NCBI GenBank assembly: GCA_003573635.1
Contig: QUTJ01031846.1
Coordinates: 1-35,537, forward strand
DNA length: 35,537 nucleotides
Source: Goniomonas avonlea
Taxonomy: Eukaryota; Cryptophyceae; Goniomonadida; Goniomonadaceae
Reading direction: 5' to 3'
Made by a program: the position numbers and the translations under genes. Below the pieces are notes generated by a model. It was not told the origin of the DNA and made no database searches. It was given only the letters and a program-made list of their open reading frames with translations. Position 1 is the stretch's first letter, and every line of letters begins with the position of its first letter. Shown here piece after piece: positions 12,001 to 27,000 of the stretch.

Positions 12001-15000
12001 GTTGCCGTACTGGTCGCGCACAAGCACCGTGAACTTGGCGGAGGCGGTGATGATGATGCCGTTGCGGGCGGCGCCCTGCACGCTCGAGCCGAGCGCGCTG
12101 GCTGCGGCTGGGTGGACCGTCAGCGAGAACGGCGAGTTGGAGACGTGGATCAGAGAGTGCGTGATGAAGAGGCCGTAGCTGCCGGACCGAGTGATCACGA
12201 GCGGGTAGGGCTCCAGCGTGGCGACGTTTTGGGCCAACGAGGAGCCCGCGTCTTCGGCCGCCGTGGATGCGACAAGCAGCTTGAACATCTGAGTGTTGGA
12301 CACCGCCACCACGTTGCCAAACTTGTCGCGAGGGCGAATGGAGGTGCTGTGCGTGGCGCCTGCAACGGTGCCGCCCGGTGGCAGGGCAGGCGAATACGTC
12401 ACAGTGCAGGTTGACGGGTTGAGTTCCTGCGGAACGACAACGAGGTCGAATGGACTGCGAAGCACGTGGTGAAGCTCTGTGCCTGTCGGTATTTGAACAG
12501 ACACCTTGTAGGCGCCGGCCGCAGTGTGCTCCAGCACGAGGGTGAGGCTACCGTTGTTGTGGTCAAGCAGCTTGGGAACAGTCGCTGCGCCGCTCCCTGA
12601 GGCTTCCGATATTACCGACAGAGGCCGATCCGGAGTGCCCCAACGCATGTTGAAGTACTTGTCCCTGGTCCAGATCGGCAGCAACAGAGCGACGCCCGCG
12701 GTGGCGATGGACGAGACCGTCTGCAGGTCCGTGTTGGCGGCCACGACGGGCGCTGGCTGGACTGGGATGGTGAAGGGGCTGCCCTTGAGGTGCCCCGTGT
12801 CCTCCACCATGACGGTGAGGATGTAGTTGGCAGCGAACGTCTCCGAGTAGCCGAGCGTGACAATTGCTTTGTCGCCGGTGGACTTTGTTAGGGTCTTCAG
12901 GTTGCCCATGTACATCAGAGAAGTGAGGAAAACGTCGTAGGCGATGATCGGTTTGTTCAGGTGGTTGTAGGGCTGCAGGGACACGGTGCAGCTGTCGCCA
13001 GCAACGCACCCCTCAAGACCGGCACCGAACGCGATCGAGAGAAACGTACTCACACCCAGCGGTACATCCTTCGCCGTGACCGGGAGGACTGCCGAGCCGA
13101 GGACACCGGCGTAGTTGAAGTCCTTGCTCCCGCTGGGGCCGACCACAAAGTGAATCTGGACGCTCTTGTCCCCGTCTCGGCGCCCGTCCTGAACGCCAAT
13201 CAGTGTGAACGCCTGGGGAGTCCGCCAGTTGGTGGTGTTGAAGCGAATCAGGGAGGGAGTCACCAAACACTCGAGGGTGTTGGACGATGTCAGCGTGATG
13301 TTGACGTCAAACAGCGGCTGGCTCCCCAAACGAACGTGCCCAGTCACAGGCCCCTCACCGGAATCGAAAACAGTAGCGGTCTGCGGACTAATGACCAACC
13401 CAGCGAGATCGTCGTCGAGAATGAGAACTGGGACTGTGTACACTGGTGGGAGGCCATACTCAGGTGGGAAGCCGAAAAGAGTGAATGTGAAGAGGAAGTG
13501 GAAGTCACCGTCCATGATGTCGTCCTCGTCTCCAATGATGTCGATCGTGTAGACTGGCGGGACAGACGCCGCGGGGAAGTGGTATACGGAGGTCTCCTCG
13601 CTCGTAACCAGAACTCCGTTCACCGAGCTCGTGACCTTCCTGACACCGATGACTGTGAGGTTGCGGGCCGTCATTGTACTGAGCGCCATCGTGAAGTTGG
13701 CCTGCTGCCCCTCAACCACGGTGATGTTCCCGGGGCGGAACACGAGCGAGTGCATGTCATACGTGAACGTATTGCTCATGCAGCCTGTCTGGGCGCCCGC
13801 TGTCATTGACAGGGGCTGCGACAGAGCCGAGAGGCCGCGACCCATGCCGAATGCCATACGACAGCGAAGCCCTGTGTCTGACACCCAGCGTGTTGCCTCA
13901 CAGGTTGTCAGGCCGATGCGGAAGTACTTGGACGCGGCCGAGAGGCCCAGCGAACGGCCGGCCACGGTGACGCTCACGGCTCCCGTCGGCGAGACGTTGC
14001 ATGGGGTCACGCTGGACCCCATCCACGCGTCGTACGACAGTGCTGACGACAAGGTGCGGACGGGACCAGCCACGGACACAGCAAGGCGAGTGGCACGCGC
14101 GCCGTGGCTCGACGTCGGACGCTTGCACTTGAGCGTGGTGTCCGATATCCACGCAGCGGCACGGCAGGCGGACCCGCCCAGCGAAACAGCCCCACTGAAG
14201 TCCGTGGGCGCAAAAGATGCGCCCGAGAGCGTCACGCTGAGAGCACCGGTGCTTGGGCCGTTGGTGCACACAAGCGAGCTCGGCACCGGTGCGTCGAACG
14301 AAAAGGCGCGAGTCATCGTTCCCGTCAGGACCCCGATGGACGCCACGAAACGAGCTCCGCCACCGTTGCCACCCGGGGTCTTGCATGTGAGGATTGTGTC
14401 AGACACCCAGCTGCCGGCGAGCACCCGGGTGTGTCCCATGCGGGTGCTGGGTGACGGGTTATGGGTCCCAAGGTCCCACCCGGAAATGGTGAGTGACAGC
14501 GTGCTTGTGCTGGGGCCGTTGGCGCGGAGCTTCTCGGCCAGCCACACGGGGGAGGGGGCGTCCCACGACCACATGCGCGTGAGGGTGCGGGACGGTGCCC
14601 ACACTGTCACCGTGCCGCGAGTTTTCGCCTTGAATCCAACAGGGGACTTGGTGCGGAGCGCAGAGTCCGACCACCACAGCCCTCCCTCAGAGTTTGTCCC
14701 GGCTAATCGCGTCCGGATGGAGCGATCCGCGGTTGCGAGTCCCCGTCCGACAAGAGTGACACTGAGCGCGCCCGTCGTGGGCGCGTTGCCACCGACGACG
14801 TTGCTCGGGACGAACTCGTTCCAGCCAAGAAGGCCCGACGCCAAGCCGTTGTTGTGCCGGAACGCGGCGGTCAGGGATGACGCAGGCCCGGCCTGCGCCG
14901 TTGCCACGAATGACCTCGACACGCTCACCCCACTCGGCACACGGCAGACGATGCCGGTCTCACCGAGCCATCGAGTGGTTTCACAAGCAGTTCCAAGCAG

Positions 15001-18000
15001 CCGCACCCTGGCGCTTGAGTCTGTTGGGCTCAGCGCGACACCCAAGAGGGACAAGCTGACCGCGCCGGTCACCGGGAAGTTCGCGGTTGACTGACTCGCA
15101 ATGGCAAGCGTGAAAGGGATGTTATACGAGAAAACGCGGGAATTGGTTCCTGGCTGCAGAATCGCGGTGGCAACCACGCGCACCCGGACACGACTGCCCG
15201 CCGCAGCGCGCCCGGAGATGGTACTGTCTGAGGTCCACCTCGAAGCAATGCCGGCTGTTCCACCGACACGGATGCCGTGGCTGGCGTCGTGTGAACCAAG
15301 GTGGGCGCCGGTCACCGTGACGCTGGTGGCGCCGGTTGTCGGCACGTTGCTGGTGACTGCGGTGGAAGGCGTTGGACGGTCGTACGAGAACAGCCGGGTG
15401 CCAGTGCCATGGGTACCACGGACGCTCGTGACAAAGGCTCGCAGGCCACCAGCGCTGGAACAGATTTTGACAGACATCATCGTGTCGGAGCCCCACCGCG
15501 CTGCCTCGGCTTGAGTGCTGCCCAATCGCAGTGTGGGTGTCCACGGGACGCCACCCATGTTGGATCCTGTGACTGTCAGAGACGTGGCACCTGAGGCGGG
15601 CCTGTTGGCCGCAAGGCTGGACGACACTCGTGGGGAGTCGTAGGTGAGGACGCCGGCATCCGACAGGATTGACACCTGTCGATTGGCAGTCGAGCGGAGG
15701 GCAACGCGGCCGACGCCTGTCGAGACGCGGCAGCGAACGGAGGTTTCGGAGATCCACCTGGACGCCTGGACGCCAGAACCACCCACGCGCATGCGCATGG
15801 TGTAGTCGGAGGTGGCGAAGTGCTTGCCAAGAATAGTGGCAGTTTGCGACCCAGTCGACGCCGCGTTGCCCAGATAGGCCATCATTGGCACACTTCTGTC
15901 ATAACTTGCCACGTTGGACGCCGTCGCCCGGCCAGAGGCTGACGACAGCATCAGTGTCGCGAACATCTCAGCGCCAGCCGCGACCTTGCAACGGATTGCC
16001 GACGTGGACTCCCAGACCACGCTCTCGGCAGAAGTGCCACCGACACGCGCGAGGAGGGAGGGATCGAAGCCCTTGGCAAACACCACCATGGACACGGCGC
16101 CGGAGGAAGGCGTGTTGGCGCGGACGAAGGTCGAGAGAGCGGAGATGGACTCGTACGACACGGAGCGGGTCAACGAGGAGATGACGCCGCCCACAGTGAT
16201 GCAGAAAGCGTTGTTGTCAGTGAACATCTTCTTGAAGCTGGAGAGGCACCCGACCGAACTGTCCGACGTCCACATCGAGAACATTAGCGCCGTTCCGCGG
16301 ATGCGAGTCTGTACTGACAGATCGTAGCTGCCAAACCCGTGACCAGTCAAAGTGACGCGGACAGAGCCCGTCACTGGGCTGTTTGATGGAAGCACGGAGC
16401 TAACATACGCCACTTGATAGCTCAGTGCCTTGGTGATTGTCACGAGCTGCTCTGCACTCGTCACGGCGACCGGCAGCGTGGTCGGGTTGGAGCCCCATGG
16501 AGCCTTGAGTCTCACACTACTGTCGGACGCCCATCGCCCAGCGTCCATGGACGTCTGCCCCACCCTGACCGTGTCCGTGAACGGGTGCAAGGAAAAGCCA
16601 GTACCCATGATCGATAGGCTAACGCCACCTGTGCCGGCCATGTTCATCCGTGCGATACTGCTGGCGCTCGGGAGGTCGAAGGACAAAACAGAGGCGCGAG
16701 TCCCGGTCACGCGGGCAACGGTGCCACGGGTCGAGACCAGGTTTCGAGTACCGTGGGAGGCCTTGACCTGGATGGACGTCTCTGCCACCCACGTTGTCGC
16801 CATGGCGGTGGTCAGTCCGAGACGAACCATCGCAGAAAAGCGTTTCCCGCCGAAGTTGGACCCAATAAGGGAGAGGCTCAACGTGCCAGTGGTCGCCGCG
16901 TTAGAGCGAACCGGCGCCAGATTCGCGGGGGCGTCGTACGAAAGCGCACCAACAACGAGCGGAAGTCGGTTCGTCTGGGCCGTTATGCCGACAGAGCGGC
17001 GGTTTGCCACACCAGCAGCAATCTTGCAGCGGACACCTGAGTCAGACACCCAGCGCAAGCCCTCGCACGCAGTGGCACCGACTCGGATCGTCGTGGTCGT
17101 GTCTGTAGTGCCGAAGTTGGCCGCCATCAGGCTGATGGAGACAGAGCCGGACGTCGGGGCGTTGCTCCGCCGGATGAGAACTGCCTGTGGCGAGACGATG
17201 CCGAACGAGAAAGCGTTGGACAGCGACCCAGGGTTGACGCTGATGGTGGTCACCACCTTTCTGCCAGTACCCGAACCGCGAGGAGCCAGGCTGAAGACGG
17301 AAGAGTCGGAGTACCACGACGTCGTCCGCCCTCCAGTCGGCCCGATCTTCGCACGAGCAGAGGAATCGGCCATCTGCACAAAGTTGCCGCCGTACAACGT
17401 CACACTCAGGGACCCAGTTTGGGGCGCGTTGGGCATGGGGGCGGATGCAATCGACGGCTGGTTGTGGTACGAGAAGCCAAAACTCAAAGTGCCGCGCCGC
17501 TGAATCACTGTCACGATGCCGCTGCTCTTCGGTCGAGGCCGGGACGCTGCAACCTTGCAGCGAACGCTCGACGAAGATGCCCACCCAGCGCCCTCGCACG
17601 CTGTGGACCCCAGCCTCATCGTCGGGGACTCGTCTGACGACAGCCCCAAGGCGGACCCGACAACAGTCACCGTGGTCGAGCCGGTGGCAGGGCCGTTGAC
17701 AGCGACGGCGTCAGACAGCATCGGGGCGTCGATCGAGAAAATAGCCGTTGTGGAGCTCATCAGGTGGGCAAGAGTCAGCGAAACCCGGCAGCGGCCGCCG
17801 GACGCGGTCGGTGTCTTGACATTGATCGCCGAGTCAGAGACCCACGTCGAGGCGCTGAAGGAGGTGCCAGAGAGACGTGTCACAAAGGACCCGTCCGCCA
17901 CTCCGAAGTCGCGTCCGTGGACGGTCAACGACACCCCGCCGCTTGTGGGCGAGTTGTTGCGCAGTGTCTGCCGCCTGGTGGAAGGTGCGTTGTACGTCAT

Positions 18001-21000
18001 TGCTTTCGACATCGAAACCTGGAGTTGGTACGTTGTGGCTGCAATCCACACCCCGGGGTGCGCAATGCCGCCGGACGGGCGCAGGGAGATGGTCGTGTCG
18101 GACGTCCACCTGGTCACGTCGCAAGCGGATGCCTGCATGCGCGACGCAATGGAGACGTCATCGGACGCACCAAACCCGCTACCGATGAGAGACACTGACG
18201 CGGCTCCCGTGATCGGCCTGTTGTTGGCGAACACACGCGTCTGGACGAGCCCCTGGTACTCCACGAGGCCGCCCACCGTCGATCTGCTGAATCGCGCAGT
18301 GGTCAACACGATCGGGACACGGGTTCTCGAAGCCACGGGGGGGCGGGCACGGAGCGAGCTGTCCGCAGTCCATTGAGTAGCTTCGAGGGCAGAGCCGCCG
18401 AGGCGGCCGGACGAAGACCCGTCAGCGATCGAAAATCCAGCCCCAAAGACTGTCAGACTGCGGCTGCCAGTCGCCGGCAGGCCCGCGGGTGTGTAGGAGG
18501 AAGGCTGTGGAACAAGGAAGGAGAAGAGCGACGACAAGGTGCCCGAGCGAACTTGCAGCTCAATTGCGGCAGAAGCCGCGATAGCGGCCCGGCCGCCCGT
18601 GCCAGCACTGATTCGGCCCCGGGTACTGGAGTCCGAGGTCCATACGGTGACCTCGACGGCTGTTCCGCCGAGCCGGACACGGATGGAGCCCTCCACAATG
18701 CCAAAGAACGCTCCAGAGATCGTGACGCTGCTGGACCCTGTGCTTGGCCCGTTGGCGGTGGTCATCGACGTGTAGACCTGGGGGCCAATGAAGCTGAAAG
18801 AGCCCGACATGGTCCCGACGACCCGTAAGACTGTTACGGTGACGCGGCGGAAGCCAGTCGCGTAGTAGGTCCCGACTTTGCAGCGGACCGACGAGTCCGA
18901 GCTCCACATAATTGCGGCAACGGCGGTCTCGACCAGGCGGGCCGTCGGTGAGTAATTATCTTGACCAAACCGGTGTCCAGAGATAGTGATGCTGATGTCT
19001 CCGGTCACGGGAGAGTCGAGCTGGAGCACGGAGGAGGCGGAAGGGAAATCATAACTCAGTCCACGCGTCAGAGAGCCCACGCCACGAGCCAATGACACGA
19101 GCAGCTTGCGCGTGCCGACGCCGGCTGAAGGTTTGATTCGCAAGGAGGTCTCTGACCGCCACACAGTGGCTTCGGACGTGCTCACCGCGACGCGCGCAGT
19201 TGCGGTGGGAGACCCTGGTGGGCTGAATCCCTTGCCGACGAGGGTGATGGATGAGCACCCGGTCACAGGTTGGTTCACACGCCCGTCAGCTAGTGGCGCG
19301 GGCCTCGCGTAGGAAACGGCGCGGGTCGCAGTCGCCTTTCGCGTGGCGACAGACAGCACAGTCGTGACGGTGCCGAACCCTTGTGACACTTTACACCGGA
19401 TGGCGGAGTCCGCCAGCCACGAGCTCTGCTCAATTTGTGTCCCGAGGCGAACGCGTGGCGAAACACCTGGCCAGTTCTCGATGTCGCCCGGGGAGTGGCC
19501 CACATTGGCACCAACGATGGTGACAGCGGTGGCGCCCGTGGTTGGGTTGTTGGAGGCAGCACCGCGGGGGGCGGAGATCAGCGGGGAGTCGAAGGTGACA
19601 GAGCGAGAAAGGGATCCAGGCGCGAATGCGACAAAGGCGGACACCCCAACCATCGAATAGGACCAACTGCTGGCGGGGGTCCGACAACGCACGGACGAAT
19701 CAGCCGTCCAGGTGGTGGCCTGACACACGGATCCACCAATCCGGGTAGACGACGTGTAGTCGGCGAGCAGACCAAACTGCCGGCCCGTCACTGTCACAAC
19801 GACTGATCCGGTGCCTGCAGCATTGGTTTTCACCATCCCACTGAGAACGGGCTTGTCGAGGGTGACCGCGTGCGTCATGGTGCCCCTGACGCGCATCGTG
19901 ATTGCGACGCTGCGAGCCGCACCCAGCGACCCTGGCATTTTGCAGGATATGGTCGAGGCACTGTGCCACTGCTTCGCCTCGCACGCTGTGCTCCCTACAG
20001 ACACACCGACGCTGGGAGCATTCTGGCCCATTGACGCGCCCGTGATGGTCAGACTGGTGCTTCCCGTCGGCGGGGCATTTGTGCCGACAATGTTCGACAC
20101 AGCAGCGGCGTTGAAGGAAAACGCGTGGGTAGTAGTGGAAGGGCGCGCACCCACAGTCATGCCGATACGACGGCTGCCGAAAACGCCGGCGCGCGCTTGA
20201 CAGGCGAGCGCGGTGTCCGACGTCCAGGCCGTGGCCAATGTGCTCGAGCCTTGGATGTGCACTGCCGTCGTGCGAGACGAGAGGCCCACATCCACACCAA
20301 AAATTGTGAAACTGATGCCGCCGGTCGAAGGACTGTTCCCGGTCAACAGGTGGCTCGCAGCCGCAATGTCGTACGAGGCGATTGGCCCGCCGGGAACTGG
20401 CAGTCGAACGACGGTCGTGGACACAGAAAGCCCAACTGGGGTCCCCGAGGGAGGGTGTGCAAGCATCGCTGTGCTGCTTGCCCAAAGGGTTGCAGGGGCC
20501 GCAGTACGGCCAAACTGCACTCGGCTGGACACGTCCAGGGAGGCGAAGCCTGTGCCGACGAGGGTTACGCTGACAGCAGCCGTGGTTGGGATGTTGAATC
20601 GGGAGGCAGCAATGATGCCAAGCACCTGTGGGCCGTCGAACGAGAACGAGGCTGTCAGGGTGCGAGCCACGGTTGTGAATGCCGCAGGGGTCCCGGTGAT
20701 GGCCACCGGAGAGGGGCTTGAAACACCTTGAACTGCACGACAAACCAGAGAAGAGCCGGAGCGCCATTGAGTTGCCTCGAAGGCTGTTTCACTCAGTCTC
20801 AACTGCAGAGAGGCATCCCAGTTGGCGAACACTCCGCCGAACATGGTCACTGATGTGCTGCCCGTCTTTGGCACGTTGGTTCCGACGACAAACATCGCGG
20901 CTGTGTCGAAGGAAAACAGCCCGGATGCCGACGAGTGCTGTCTCGACACAGTGACAGAAGCAGCCAAGTCAACACGAACGCCTGGTCTGACCTTGCACCG

Positions 21001-24000
21001 CAGCGACGATTCAGACGCCCAGCCTTGTGACTCGCACGAGCTCCCACCGAGACGGGGCCCAATGGAGGCATCTGCGAAACCCAACCCCGCTCCCACAACC
21101 GTGACAACGAAGCTCGCGGACGCGGGCAAGTTGGTGAGCAGCATGGCCATGGGGGCGGGCTTGTCGTAAGACAGCACATGGAGTGCCGTCCCGATTTGCT
21201 TGGATAGGGACGCCACGAAGTCCCAGGGCGCAGCAGTGCCACCCGGTGCGCTACATGTCACGGAGGACTCCGACTGCCACCTTGTGAATTCGGCGCCGGT
21301 GCGGCCGATACGGACACATGCAGTGGTGTCGGCCATGCTAAACGATGAGGTGAGGACGACAAGAGACACAGCGCCGCTGGTGGGCACGTTCACGCGCAAG
21401 AGAGCATTCATGCTCGGGGGCTCGAAGGAAACGATGCCTGCCGCGGTGGTTCGAAGCCTGCCAACAGTTCCCACGAACGGGCGTGCGGCGGCAGACCCAA
21501 GAGCCTCTTTGCACCGCAGTGACGAGCTTGACGACCACACCGTCGCCATGGCGACGGTGCCGTCAATCCGGCCACCGGGGGTCGTGGTGGAAACCGCAAA
21601 GCTACCCCCGACAATCGTGACACTGACGGCGCCAGTGCCGCTTGCGTTTGGAGGCGACGCGCGCACAAACTGCGGCGAGTCGTACGAGACAGCGTGGTCA
21701 AGGGTGCCCTTGGATGACATGGTGATGACCGCACTTTGCGCGGCGTAGGCACCCGACGCGGGCCGAAGAGAGAGCGAGGTGTCAGATTTCCACTCTGTTG
21801 CGCCACACCCAGTGAAGCCGACAGCCACAGCGTTGGTGGCATAGCGAATGCCAAAGCTCTGACCCGTGACAGTGACACTCACTGCGCCCGTTGTCGGGTT
21901 GTTCGCCTTTGACTGGATGCGAGTGGGCGCCGGCCGACCGAAAGTGACGACTGCAATCGACGTCGCGACCGCACCAGGCGGAGAGGTGACTGCGACTCCC
22001 AAGGTGTAGCCTCCAGTGGCGGCGGCACGACATTTGAGCGCGGAGTCGGAGATCCACCCGGTGGACTCGCAGGCGCTGTACCCAGCAACACGAGCTCGCA
22101 CCGAGTAACCACTGACCCCAAATCGCGCACCCGAGAACGTGACACTGACCGAGCCTGTCGCGGGCACGTTGCTGGCACTCTTGGCGACCAAGCCGGTGGC
22201 CACGACGCGATCAAACGTGAACACGGACGTCCGTGTCACAACTCGCTGGGCCAAGGACACCGCAACGCGACGATTCAACAAGCCACCAGCCGGAATCTTG
22301 ATGGACAGAACCGAGTCAGAACGCCACTCAGCCAGCGTCTCAGCTGCGGAGCCTCCAACGCGAACTGAGGCAGTGGTCGTCGTCGGCATCCCAGCGCCGA
22401 CAACGGTCAGGCGAGTTGCGCCCGTTGTCGGTCCGTTCGCGCGGACGGCGGATGAGAGCGCGTGCTCGTCATAGCTCACGAGGGATGCAACGGTTGCCTG
22501 GGCTCGGAGAACCGAGATGGAGGCACGCCGACCCGGCCGCAGCCCGGGCCGAACACGACCTGATAAAGCTGAGTCAGACAACCAGCGGGTGCCGACTAGA
22601 GAAGTGCCACCAAGGCGGCTGCCGTGAGAGCCTCGGAAGGAAGCACCCAGCGGCGTTCCCAGAAGCGTCACGCTCACAGCGCCCGTTGTCGGTATGTTGG
22701 TAACAATCGCACCGCTGAGCGTGGGAGCGTTAAACGTGACGGTCGAGACTGTGGTGGACCGAAGTTGAATGACAGTGACGCCCACAGTCGAGCTGGCAGC
22801 GGGGGTCGCTCGGGCGCCACGTGCCGTGAGCGCAGAGTCTGCGTGCCACATTGTGTTCTCGCAGCCCGAGGCCCCAAAGCGGGCGCGCAGGGAGAGCGAC
22901 AAGAGGCCCAGCGATTCGCCGATGACAGTAATGCTCGTCGAGCCGGTACTGGCGAGGTTGGCGACCCGGGCCACAGACAGCTTCACCGGCCCGTTGTAGC
23001 TGACGGACCGCGAGAGCGTCACACCAACCTGGAGCGACGCTGTGAGACTAATCGAATGCTGTCGATTCTCGCCGTTGGAGGTCTTGCAGACCGTCGCAGA
23101 GTCCGAAGACCAGACAGAAGCCTCGCAGGTCGAGACGCCGATGCGAAGACCAGCAGAGACATCGCTCAACGCGAACCGGGAACCGGAGAGCGTCACACTG
23201 ACTCCCGCAGTAATGGGAGAGTTGCGTGAAACGACCGAGCTAAGCAGTGGCAGGTCGTACGATAGGGTCTGGGTCAGGCTGACAGGCAACAAACCAAGTG
23301 TCACGCCAACGTGCAGCCCGCGCCCGCTGCCCGCAGGGAGCTTGAGCATGACTACGGTTTCCGAACGCCAGGAGCGCGAGGGCGGCGCCGTGGCACCGAA
23401 CCGAACACCGGGGGACGAGCGCACAAAGCCAAAGCCAGTGCCAACTACCGTGAGGCTGGACGCGCCAGAGGGAGAACCGTTGTTGGGGAGAATCGCCTGG
23501 GGCGCCGCAGTGTTGTGGGAGAACACGGCGGCGAGCAGTGCGGAGCGCCGAAGACCGAGCGTGACCGTGACTCCCTGCCCGCGGCCGCCTGGACTGCTGG
23601 CCGGGAGCTTGCAGACTGCAGCAGAGTGGGACACCCACTGTGTTGCATCGCAGCGAGTTCCGCCGAGCAGGGCGATAAGTGATCCAGCTGCGGATCCGAG
23701 AGCGGCCCCAAGAATTGTCACACTGGTGGCACCGGAGGACGGACCATTGGCCACAACGGCACCGCTAACGGCAGGAATATCATAGGTGAGGACCGCGGAC
23801 AGGGACACGGTTGTGAGAGGAGTGGTGCCTGCAGTTGCGACGATTCCAAACAGTCGCTGGTATCCACTCCCTGCCACAGCCTTGGAGCGCAAGCTTGAGT
23901 CCGAGGCCCAGGAAGTGACCACGGCACTCGACCCGCCAAGACGGACGAAGGGAGAGCTACGAAGTGGCCCACTCAAACTGCGTCCCACCAGCGTTACGCT

Positions 24001-27000
24001 GACTGCACCTGTGCCAAGACTATTGGTGACCCGCTGAGCAACCGCAGTGGCGGCATCAAAGGAGAAGACACGCGACGAGCTGCCCCGACCCCAGTTGCCT
24101 GCCGCGGCAGTGACAGCCACCAGGTGTCGCCAGACGCTAGCTGTCCCACCAGGCGCCGTGCGGCACAGGATGCTCGACGAGGAGCTCCACGTCGTGGCGG
24201 AGGCCGCTGTACCGCCGACCCGCGCAGGCGTCGTCAGCGCGCGACGCTGTAGTGTACCGACGACGGTGACGGACACCGCACCGGTGGCGGGGGAGTTGGC
24301 GAGGACAACGGACGACGACGCCGGCGCGTCGAAGGTGACCACGCGCGTCGCGGAGCCAAGCGCCGACACAAGCGACACAGCAACGGCGCCGCCGAACGCC
24401 AGAGACGCACCCGCGGCAACCTTGCACTGGACTGACGACGCAGACGCCCAGATAGCCGCTTCCGCTGCAGTTGCCGCGAACCGAAGGGTGAGGGTTGTGT
24501 CAGCGCGGCCCGTCATCGAGCCCACCACCGTCACCGAGCAAGAGCTCGTGACGGCAGCGTTGCTGCGCACGAGGCCGGACGGAGCCGGGGTGTCGAACGA
24601 GAAGGAAGCCGACAGCGACCTCAGTGCAAGTTGCTGAGTTACTGCAAGAAGCAGTCCCGGTCCGGACTGAGCGACACCGTGCTGAGTATTTGCAACGAGG
24701 CAAGTGTCGGAAGTCCAGGTGGTCGATGCGGCAGTGGTGCCGCCCAGGGAGACGCGGGGCGACACACTCACGGGGTGAAGGCTTCGGCCGAGGATCGTCG
24801 TGGTCACACACCCTGTGGCAGGGCCGTTGGTCCGCACTTGCGAGGATGGGCTCGGACTGGTCACACTGAAAGCCACGTTGGCACTGCCGACAGCGGCATG
24901 CGCAGCGGTAACTGCCAACGCCTGCGAGGGCCTCTGGGCAACCCGCGAGGTTTTACATCGAAGACTGGTGTCCGCATGCCATGCACTCGCTTCGCACCTG
25001 GAGGAGGCAAGGCGGAGCCGAGCAGTGCGATCGTTCTCACTCAGGCCTCGTCCAACGACTGTCACAGAGACAGCTCCAGTCGTCATCAGATTGGAGGGCT
25101 GCTTCGCTTCCGAGACCAGACCACGGTCGAAGGAGGTGGCACCCGAGACTGTTTGACCAATCTGCTGAGCGGCGGTCACCAACACGCACAAGGAGAGACC
25201 GGCACTGAGCCCAGTCTTGCACACGACAGATGAGGCGGAGACCCACGAGGTTATCTCCAACATGCTCCGCCCGACACGGGCGCGAGCAGACACCTCCCAA
25301 GTCGCAAGCCGCCTGCCGACAATCGTCACGCTCGCGGCCGCAGTCGCGGGGCTGTTGACAGCCACGGCGCCACTCAGCGGAGCATTGTTGAATGTCAGAG
25401 CGCCGAGGAAACTGCCAGCAGGCGCGGCGCCACCTGCGACAGTCAGTCCCAGCACCCGAGCAACGCGGACACCGTTCGGAAGCTTACACGCCAGAGCCGA
25501 GTCCGAGGTCCAGGAGGACAGCTCACACTGAGTTCCACCGATCCGAGAGCCAGGTGTCGCCGGGCCGGGGTGGCCAAGTCGAGTAGCCAGCAGAGTCACA
25601 CTCACACTTCCCGAACTCGGCGCGTTGGCGCGCGTCGCGGCGCTGGGACCTCCAGGCGCATCGAACGAGAGGCTCACGGCCAGCGTGGCGCTGAGACGGG
25701 CGACTGACACGGCAGCAGCCCTGTCTCCGACGTGACGAGTTGCGGCCCCCGCGGGCGTACGGCCACGCACGGAAGATTGCGAAGTCCACAGCGTCGCAGC
25801 ACTAGCGGTCAAACCGAACCGGGTGCGAGGGGATGTTGGGGCGCTGTAGCCCACTCCCACGACAGTCACACTGATGGAGCCAGTGACGCCCACGTTTGCA
25901 CGCACCGCTGAGCTCGCTCGCAGCCCATCGTAAGACAGCGCATTTGAAACTGTGTGTCCCGTGACGGGAGACTCAGCGGAAGCCGTGGCCACAAACGAGA
26001 CGGAGCGTGAGGAGCCCGGCGACGCCCTGCACCTGAGCGAACTGTCAGCAGCCCACATGGTGGCCTGGCAAGCAGTCACCCCAGCACGAGGGCGAAGCGT
26101 GTCAGCACGCCCCATGCTGAAGCCCAAGACTGTGACGCTGGTCGCTCCGGTGGGAGCAGTGTTTGACGGCGCCGCCGAGCTCAGCACCAAGGTGGCGTAG
26201 GTGAAGGCGACCGAGACACTCCTGCCGCCCCGCGGGCCGCTGACGTCCACAGTGGCAGCGACGAGCACGCCACGAAGGTCCAGCACGGCAGAGAGCGGCG
26301 ACTTGGCGCGGACGCTCGAATCAGACTGCCACGACGTCGCGACGCAGGACGATCCGCCAAACCGGCCTTGCGCGCTTCGATCAGATCGGGCGCCGCCAAG
26401 TGACACGCCAACGACAGTAACGCTGGTGGCACCAGTTCGCGCAGCGTTGGCGGCGACGACGCCGCTGAGTCGGCCAGCATCAAGAGAAAACACCAGCACC
26501 ATGGAGCTAAACCTGTTGGCGACAGAGACTCCGACAGCCGACAGGGGCAAGGCAGCAGCGCCAGGTGTGCGACCGGAAACTGACGTTTCTGACGTCCACC
26601 GCGAAGACTCAGACGCTGAGCCTCCAAGACGGGCACGGGCTGAACGCGGGTGAACACCGATATTCATGCCCAAGACTGTCACGCTCGTGCTCGCAGTTGC
26701 CGCAGCGTTGGTGGCGACCAAGTCGCTTACACGAGAAGAGTCGACAGAGAAAGCCTGGAGGATCGTGCCATGGGCGGCGGCAGCACCGACGGTCACGGCG
26801 AATGCGTGGGTCGCAGTGAAGGAAGCGACTGAAGGCTTGCAGGCCGCACTGGTGTCTGACCGCCATTGCGTGACAGCGCAGCTACTGCCCCCGTGCCGCA
26901 CAGAACGCGAGCGAGACCCAGAAACACCCAGATTTACACCAAGTACAGTCACGCTGACAGCTGCGGTGGTCGCCATGTTTCCACGCACAATGCTACTGAG

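Noticed and set aside
13631-15094. Plus-strand open frame of 487 codons
   Set aside because: Antisense shadow of the last TIG-like units and the first Calx-beta domain; no domain of its own.
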